DNA from: UBA5209 sp964625015
GTDB lineage: Bacteria; Patescibacteriota; Dojkabacteria; SC72
DNA length: 9,390 nt
Assembly (NCBI GenBank): GCA_964625015.1
Contig: CAZUZI010000033.1
Coordinates: 1 to 9,390, forward strand
Reading direction: 5' to 3'
The translations under genes were made by a program, and so were the position numbers. Under the pieces are notes generated by a model, which was given only the letters and a program-made list of their open reading frames with translations, did no database searches and was not told the origin of the DNA. Of the stretch, positions 6,362 through 9,390 are shown one piece after another. Numbering within the stretch: the stretch's first letter is position 1; each line of letters opens with the position of its first letter.

Positions 6362-6877
6362 ATGGAAACAACAGTAATAATATCCAGTATAGTAATTGCT
6401 AATATACTCGGTGTGATACTACATTACACACATAAGAGGAAATCAGAAAATGTTCTAATACACATAATATCAGCAATAAATGAAAGTACTTGGGAACATC
6501 TTAAACTAGCCTTCATGCCAATGCTTTTAATAGCATGTGTACAGTCCTTCATACTTACCAATACAAATATATTTGAAGCAAACCTATATGCAATCTTAAC
6601 AGCACTCCTTTTAATCCCGATATCATATTATCTCTCTCTTCTGATATTTAAGAAAAATCCTGTATGGGTAAATATATTAATATTTATCAAATCTGTAATA
6701 TTAGGATATCTTGTAGAGTACTTAATATTAATAAATACAATTACAATTCTAGGAGAAATATCTAGTATACTCCTCCTGCTTGTCCTGCTTATACTCTTCT
6801 CGGTATTCACATTTACACCACCAAAAATATTCCTCTTTAAAGACCCTATCAAGAGAACATACGGTCATAAGGTATAG
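6362..6877 (+). CDS. DUF6512-like polytopic membrane protein of unknown function
   Basis: A 171-aa, very hydrophobic protein with about five membrane segments (roughly residues 3-21, 48-66, 73-95, 102-124 and 130-150). The most distinctive part is SAINESTWEHLKLAFMP (37-53), just before the second helix, together with H21 at the end of the first helix and the C-terminal FTFTPPKIFLFKDP (149-162) and YG (167-168). From memory these match the DUF6512 family, known mainly from Firmicutes and having no assigned function. The clustered N, E, W, E, H and K residues at a membrane border could form an active or binding site; that is inference. It follows lgt by 32 bases and precedes the Gmad2-GerMN gene by 60 bases. 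AGG immediately before the ATG is too close to act as a normal Shine-Dalgarno. Confidence 0.7.
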   Translation: METTVIISSIVIANILGVILHYTHKRKSENVLIHIISAINESTWEHLKLAFMPMLLIACVQSFILTNTNIFEANLYAILTALLLIPISYYLSLLIFKKNPVWVNILIFIKSVILGYLVEYLILINTITILGEISSILLLLVLLILFSVFTFTPPKIFLFKDPIKRTYGHKV

Positions 6878-6900
6878 ATAGTAGAAAAAACTAAAATATT

Positions 6901-6909
6901 TGGTATACT
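6901..6909 (+). promoter_or_regulatory. Extended -10 upstream of the Gmad2-GerMN gene
   Basis: TGG-TATACT (TGn plus a 5 of 6 match to TATAAT) lies in the 60-base spacer after the DUF6512 gene, 28 bases before the ATG at 6938. Transcription would start near 6916, leaving a leader of about 22 bases with no Shine-Dalgarno. There is no good -35. It may add an internal promoter to the operon. Confidence 0.4.
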
Positions 6910-6937
6910 AAGATATATACATTAGATCATTACCGCA

Positions 6938-7825
6938 ATGATAAAAAATCTGGTATTGATAACTGTCATAGTACTGCTATCAGTATTTATGATCCTTTTT
7001 GCATATATTCTCAAAGACCCAAGCCTCTGTTGTGAATTCAACCTTTGTAAGCAATTAAGCAATATCTGTGAAGACAAAGAAGAAGTACTAGATATAGACA
7101 GCAATAAAGGTATAAAACTTACAATCGAGGATATAAAGAAAGATGATACAGTAGAGATCGGTACAGTAATAAAAGGAAGTATTACTGGAGGTTGGTACTT
7201 CGAAGGAGAGTTCCCAGTCAGAGTATTAAATAGCAATATGGAGATCGTTGATACATTAATTGCTCATGCTAAAGATGATTGGATGACAGATGAAAATGTT
7301 CCATTTGAACTTGAACTTAATTTCGATATACAGCAGGAGCAATATATTACACTTAGATTTGAAAAGAGTGATCCATCAGGATTAGAAGAGAATTCTGACT
7401 ATATAGATTTTACAATTAAGGTAAAACCAAAAAAGGAATCTCTTACTGTAAAAGTATACTTTCCTAATACAAAGATGGGATCAACTGATGATTGTTCTTT
7501 AGTATATCCATTAAACAGAAAGATACCGTATACACAAGCTGTAGGTAGAGCTGCTTTAAATGAACTTTTTAATGGTATTACACAAGAAGAAAAAGAGGAT
7601 GGATACTTTACTAATTTAAATACAGGCATACAAATTCAGAGTATCACTATACAGAACGGCATAGCAAAGGTAGATTTCAATCGGAAATTACAAGAAGGGA
7701 TTGGAGGATCATGCAAGGTTACGAGTATAAGAGCACAGATAGAAAAGACACTTCTTCAATTCCCTACGGTAAACACAGTAATAATATCAATAGACGGACA
7801 ATCAGAAGATATACTTCAACCTTAA
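6938..7825 (+). CDS. Membrane-anchored Gmad2-GerMN domain protein
   Basis: A 295-aa protein. Residues 3-25 form one membrane segment after MIK, with no lipobox at its end, so it is probably an anchored extracytoplasmic protein. A Cys-rich stretch follows (C31, C32, C37, C44), then a Gmad2 immunoglobulin-like domain (about 58-163) recognised by GGWYFEGEFPVRV (84-96) and AKDDWMTDENVPFELEL (111-127). A GerMN domain (about 168-290) shows VYFPN, C186, PLNRKIPYT (191-199), ALNELFNGIT, DGYFTNL, NGIAKVDFNRKL (240-251), GGSCKV (256-261, with C259), QIEKTLLQFPTVNTVIISIDG. Both domains are named after Bacillus spore germination proteins, but they also occur in non-sporulating bacteria, where their role is unknown. 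C186 and C259 could form a disulfide. It is the last gene of the plus-strand run; its stop abuts that of gatA. Confidence 0.88.
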   Translation: MIKNLVLITVIVLLSVFMILFAYILKDPSLCCEFNLCKQLSNICEDKEEVLDIDSNKGIKLTIEDIKKDDTVEIGTVIKGSITGGWYFEGEFPVRVLNSNMEIVDTLIAHAKDDWMTDENVPFELELNFDIQQEQYITLRFEKSDPSGLEENSDYIDFTIKVKPKKESLTVKVYFPNTKMGSTDDCSLVYPLNRKIPYTQAVGRAALNELFNGITQEEKEDGYFTNLNTGIQIQSITIQNGIAKVDFNRKLQEGIGGSCKVTSIRAQIEKTLLQFPTVNTVIISIDGQSEDILQP

Positions 7826-9250
7826 TTAGTTAAGATTACTTTCCAATGCTTTGGCAGCATTTAATATAGTCTGTTCATCAAGATGTTTGCCGATAAATTG
7901 AATACCTGTAGGCATACCATCTGACATACCATTAGGAATAGAAATTCCAGGTAATCCAGCCTCTGAACTACCCTCTGCAAGAACATCAGCTATCTCTCCA
8001 AACAGTGGATTGTCTGCATCACTTTCCTTTAATGCAATACTTGGTGTTGACGGAGCTACAATACAATCATACTTACTTAATACAGTATCAAAATCTTCTC
8101 TAATCAACTGTCTAACCTGTTCACTCTTTTTAAAATATTCATCGGCATATCCAGCTGATAATGAATATGTGCCTGTCATAATTCTTCTCTTTGCTTCCTC
8201 ACCGAGTCCATCTCCTCTTGTTGATTCATAGTATGTCTTTACAGTACTTTTATCCTTCCCTTCTAATCCATATCTAGTACCATCATATCTAGCAAGATTA
8301 GAAGATACTTCACTTCTACATGTAATTGTATATACAGCCATAGCGAATTTAGGATTCAATATATCTACATATTCAATATCGGCTCCTAATCCTTTTAATA
8401 TCTCAATACTCCTATCAAAATTCTTCCTTACACCATCTTCAAGTTCCAATTCTAAATACTGTTTTGGTATTGCAAATCGCATACCATTTACCTTTGAACT
8501 ATCTAAACTACTTAAATAGTCAGGAACAGAATCTCTGTATGTTGTAAAATCATATGGATCATACCCAGCTATTACAGAAAGCATCAATGCACTATCATCT
8601 ACACTCTTTACGATAGGGCCAGGAGAATCAAGAGAAGATCCCATAGCTAAGACACCATACCTAGAAACTCTTCCGTATGTAGGCTTTAAACCAACTACAC
8701 CACACCATGAGGCTGGTAATCTAATACTCCCTGCAGTTTCAGTACCCAGTGAACCTGCACAAAGATTAGCAGCAACTGCAACAGCTGATCCACCACTACT
8801 ACCTCCAGGAAGCCTCTCTAAATCATATGGATTCATGCTTCTTCCATAGTACGATGTAGTTGTAGAACTTCCATGACAGAACTGATCTAGATTAGTTTTA
8901 CCAAGAATTATAGCCCCCTCATCCAATATCTTCTTTGTAACTGTTGATTCATATACTGGTTTGTATCCATCTAATATATGTGATGCTGCACTTGTAAAAA
9001 GACCCTTTGTACTAAATATATCCTTTACTGCTATTGGTATACCTCCTAACTTCTTCTTACTCTCTCTTTCAAAGTTATTGTCATACTCTCTTGCCTTCTC
9101 AATTGCTAATTCACCAAACACAGATATATATGCATTTAACTTTTTATCTTCTCTTTCTATATTATCCAAGTAGTACTTTGTTAGTTCTTCACTAGAGATT
9201 ATTTTGTTTCTTAGTTCTTTTAATATTTCTGTTATAGATTTATTTTGCAT
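7826..9250 (-). CDS. gatA: Aspartyl/glutamyl-tRNA amidotransferase subunit A
   Basis: GatA is the glutaminase subunit of GatCAB, which converts Glu-tRNA-Gln (and Asp-tRNA-Asn) to the correct amidated forms by releasing ammonia from Gln. This 474-aa amidase-signature protein is of normal length. The Ser-cis-Ser-Lys triad is present with family spacing: K76 in IAVKDI, S151 in GGSSGGS and nucleophile S175 in TETAGSIRLPA. GatA-specific blocks include LKPTYGRVSRYGV (188-200), ARYDGTRYG (320-328), RGDGLGEEAKRRIMTGTYSLS (345-365), APSTPS (399-404) and GLPGISIPNG (432-441). The loop before S175 reads TETAGS rather than the common SDTGGS. There is no Shine-Dalgarno before the ATG. The gene upstream on the same strand ends 37 bases before it; gatB is not in the window and gatC cannot be identified. 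Confidence 0.95.
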   Translation of the reverse strand: MQNKSITEILKELRNKIISSEELTKYYLDNIEREDKKLNAYISVFGELAIEKAREYDNNFERESKKKLGGIPIAVKDIFSTKGLFTSAASHILDGYKPVYESTVTKKILDEGAIILGKTNLDQFCHGSSTTTSYYGRSMNPYDLERLPGGSSGGSAVAVAANLCAGSLGTETAGSIRLPASWCGVVGLKPTYGRVSRYGVLAMGSSLDSPGPIVKSVDDSALMLSVIAGYDPYDFTTYRDSVPDYLSSLDSSKVNGMRFAIPKQYLELELEDGVRKNFDRSIEILKGLGADIEYVDILNPKFAMAVYTITCRSEVSSNLARYDGTRYGLEGKDKSTVKTYYESTRGDGLGEEAKRRIMTGTYSLSAGYADEYFKKSEQVRQLIREDFDTVLSKYDCIVAPSTPSIALKESDADNPLFGEIADVLAEGSSEAGLPGISIPNGMSDGMPTGIQFIGKHLDEQTILNAAKALESNLN

Positions 9251-9259
9251 ATATGGGGT

Positions 9260-9288
9260 ATTTTAGCAGAAAATAGGAACAGATTCAT
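9260..9288 (-). promoter_or_regulatory. Possible near-leaderless gatA promoter with extended -10
   Basis: On the minus strand TGC-TAAAAT (9268-9260) is an extended -10 with the hexamer matching TATAAT at 5 of 6 positions. ATGAAT at 9288-9283 stands 17 bases upstream as a weak -35 (3 of 6). The hexamer is followed by nine bases before the ATG, so the predicted leader is only a few bases. This agrees with the absence of a Shine-Dalgarno, but is inferred from pattern alone. Confidence 0.4.
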
Positions 9289-9390
9289 TAGGAGACATGA
9301 GAACTTAACTTCTCTTTTATGTCTCTTAACATTGGTTCAATATTATTTAGTGTTGGAATGACATCCGGAATAGAAGAGAACGATTGTTCG
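9288..9390 (-). CDS. C-terminal fragment of an unidentified gene, running off the right edge
   Basis: Reading the minus strand from 9389, 33 codons stay open and end at TAA (9290-9288). The peptide ends in LNNIEPMLRDIKEKLSSHVS and looks helical and amphipathic. It is 37 bases upstream of gatA on the same strand, the usual place for gatC, but I do not see the ending typical of GatC, so no function is assigned. The short NIEPM stretch recalls a GatC motif, but there it would lie in the interior of the protein. Its reality rests on frame and position only. A strong inverted repeat lies within its last codons. Confidence 0.45.
   Translation of the reverse strand, partial: EQSFSSIPDVIPTLNNIEPMLRDIKEKLSSHVS
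9292..9325 (-). other. Stem-loop at the end of the gene upstream of gatA
   Basis: GAGACATGAGAA (9292-9303) pairs with TTCTC (9310-9314) and ATGTCTC (9319-9325). This gives 12 base pairs, a 6-base loop and a 4-base bulge. In the minus-strand RNA it lies in the last codons of the partial gene, just before its TAA. No run of U follows directly, so it is not a standard intrinsic terminator. It could affect RNA processing or expression of gatA relative to the upstream gene. Confidence 0.45.

Noticed and set aside
7034..7036. C32 of the Gmad2-GerMN protein as a lipidated cysteine
   Set aside because: The residues before C31 and C32 (DPSLC) do not form a lipobox and lie several residues beyond the hydrophobic segment, so it is probably a membrane anchor despite lgt being nearby.
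1..9390. CRISPR arrays, insertion sequences, toxin-antitoxin pairs or defence genes
   Set aside because: I found no regular spaced repeats, transposase-like proteins or terminal inverted repeats; the nuclease- or helicase-like gene present is HelD, not a defence helicase, judging by its DSPYFGKIVF and SDWRAP motifs.

Overview
The window is AT-rich, roughly one third G+C by eye, and densely coding. No gap between genes exceeds about 110 bases, so there is no stretch over 300 bases without a gene. Arg is mostly AGA/AGG and Ile is often ATA. Stops are TAA, TAG and one TGA, and the TGA sits in an ATGA overlap between helD and lgt, so the standard bacterial code is the simplest reading. The mix of genes suggests a Candidate Phyla Radiation (Patescibacteria) bacterium with a low-GC genome: a Gmad2/GerMN membrane protein, a DUF192 protein, DedA, a short Lgt, L19 with an acidic tail, GatA, and few Shine-Dalgarno sites. 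That placement is inference from gene content and style; no rRNA marker is present.

Layout, left to right. (1) Minus strand: tRNA-Gly(TCC), cut by the window edge, lies 12 bases downstream of rplS (ribosomal protein L19). (2) Plus strand: gpmI, cofactor-independent phosphoglycerate mutase, divergent from rplS over a 102-base promoter region. (3) Minus strand: a DUF192 protein followed by a DedA-family membrane protein; dedA and gpmI overlap tail to tail by 8 bases. (4) Plus strand, from a divergent promoter region with a good -35/-10 and a strong Shine-Dalgarno: a HelD-like superfamily 1 ATPase, lgt (prolipoprotein diacylglyceryl transferase, ATGA overlap with helD), a five-helix DUF6512-like membrane protein, and a membrane-anchored Gmad2-GerMN protein. 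(5) Minus strand: gatA, whose stop codon directly abuts the stop of the Gmad2-GerMN gene, and upstream of it the last 33 codons of an unidentified gene running off the right edge.

The genes are a mix of housekeeping functions (translation, tRNA-Gln/Asn amidation, glycolysis, lipoprotein maturation) and envelope proteins of unknown function. The plus-strand helD-lgt-DUF6512-GerMN run looks like an operon in which an RNA polymerase-associated ATPase is followed by three membrane or envelope genes. I see no CRISPR array, insertion sequence, phage gene, toxin-antitoxin pair or recognisable defence module.

The most interesting features are regulatory and architectural. Most start codons lack a Shine-Dalgarno, and several have -10-like hexamers within 5 to 12 bases of the ATG, as expected for leaderless mRNAs, whereas helD has a conventional promoter and ribosome binding site. 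Convergent genes meet with no room for a terminator. The DUF6512-like protein with its NESTWEHLKL motif is the best candidate for uncharacterised biochemistry.
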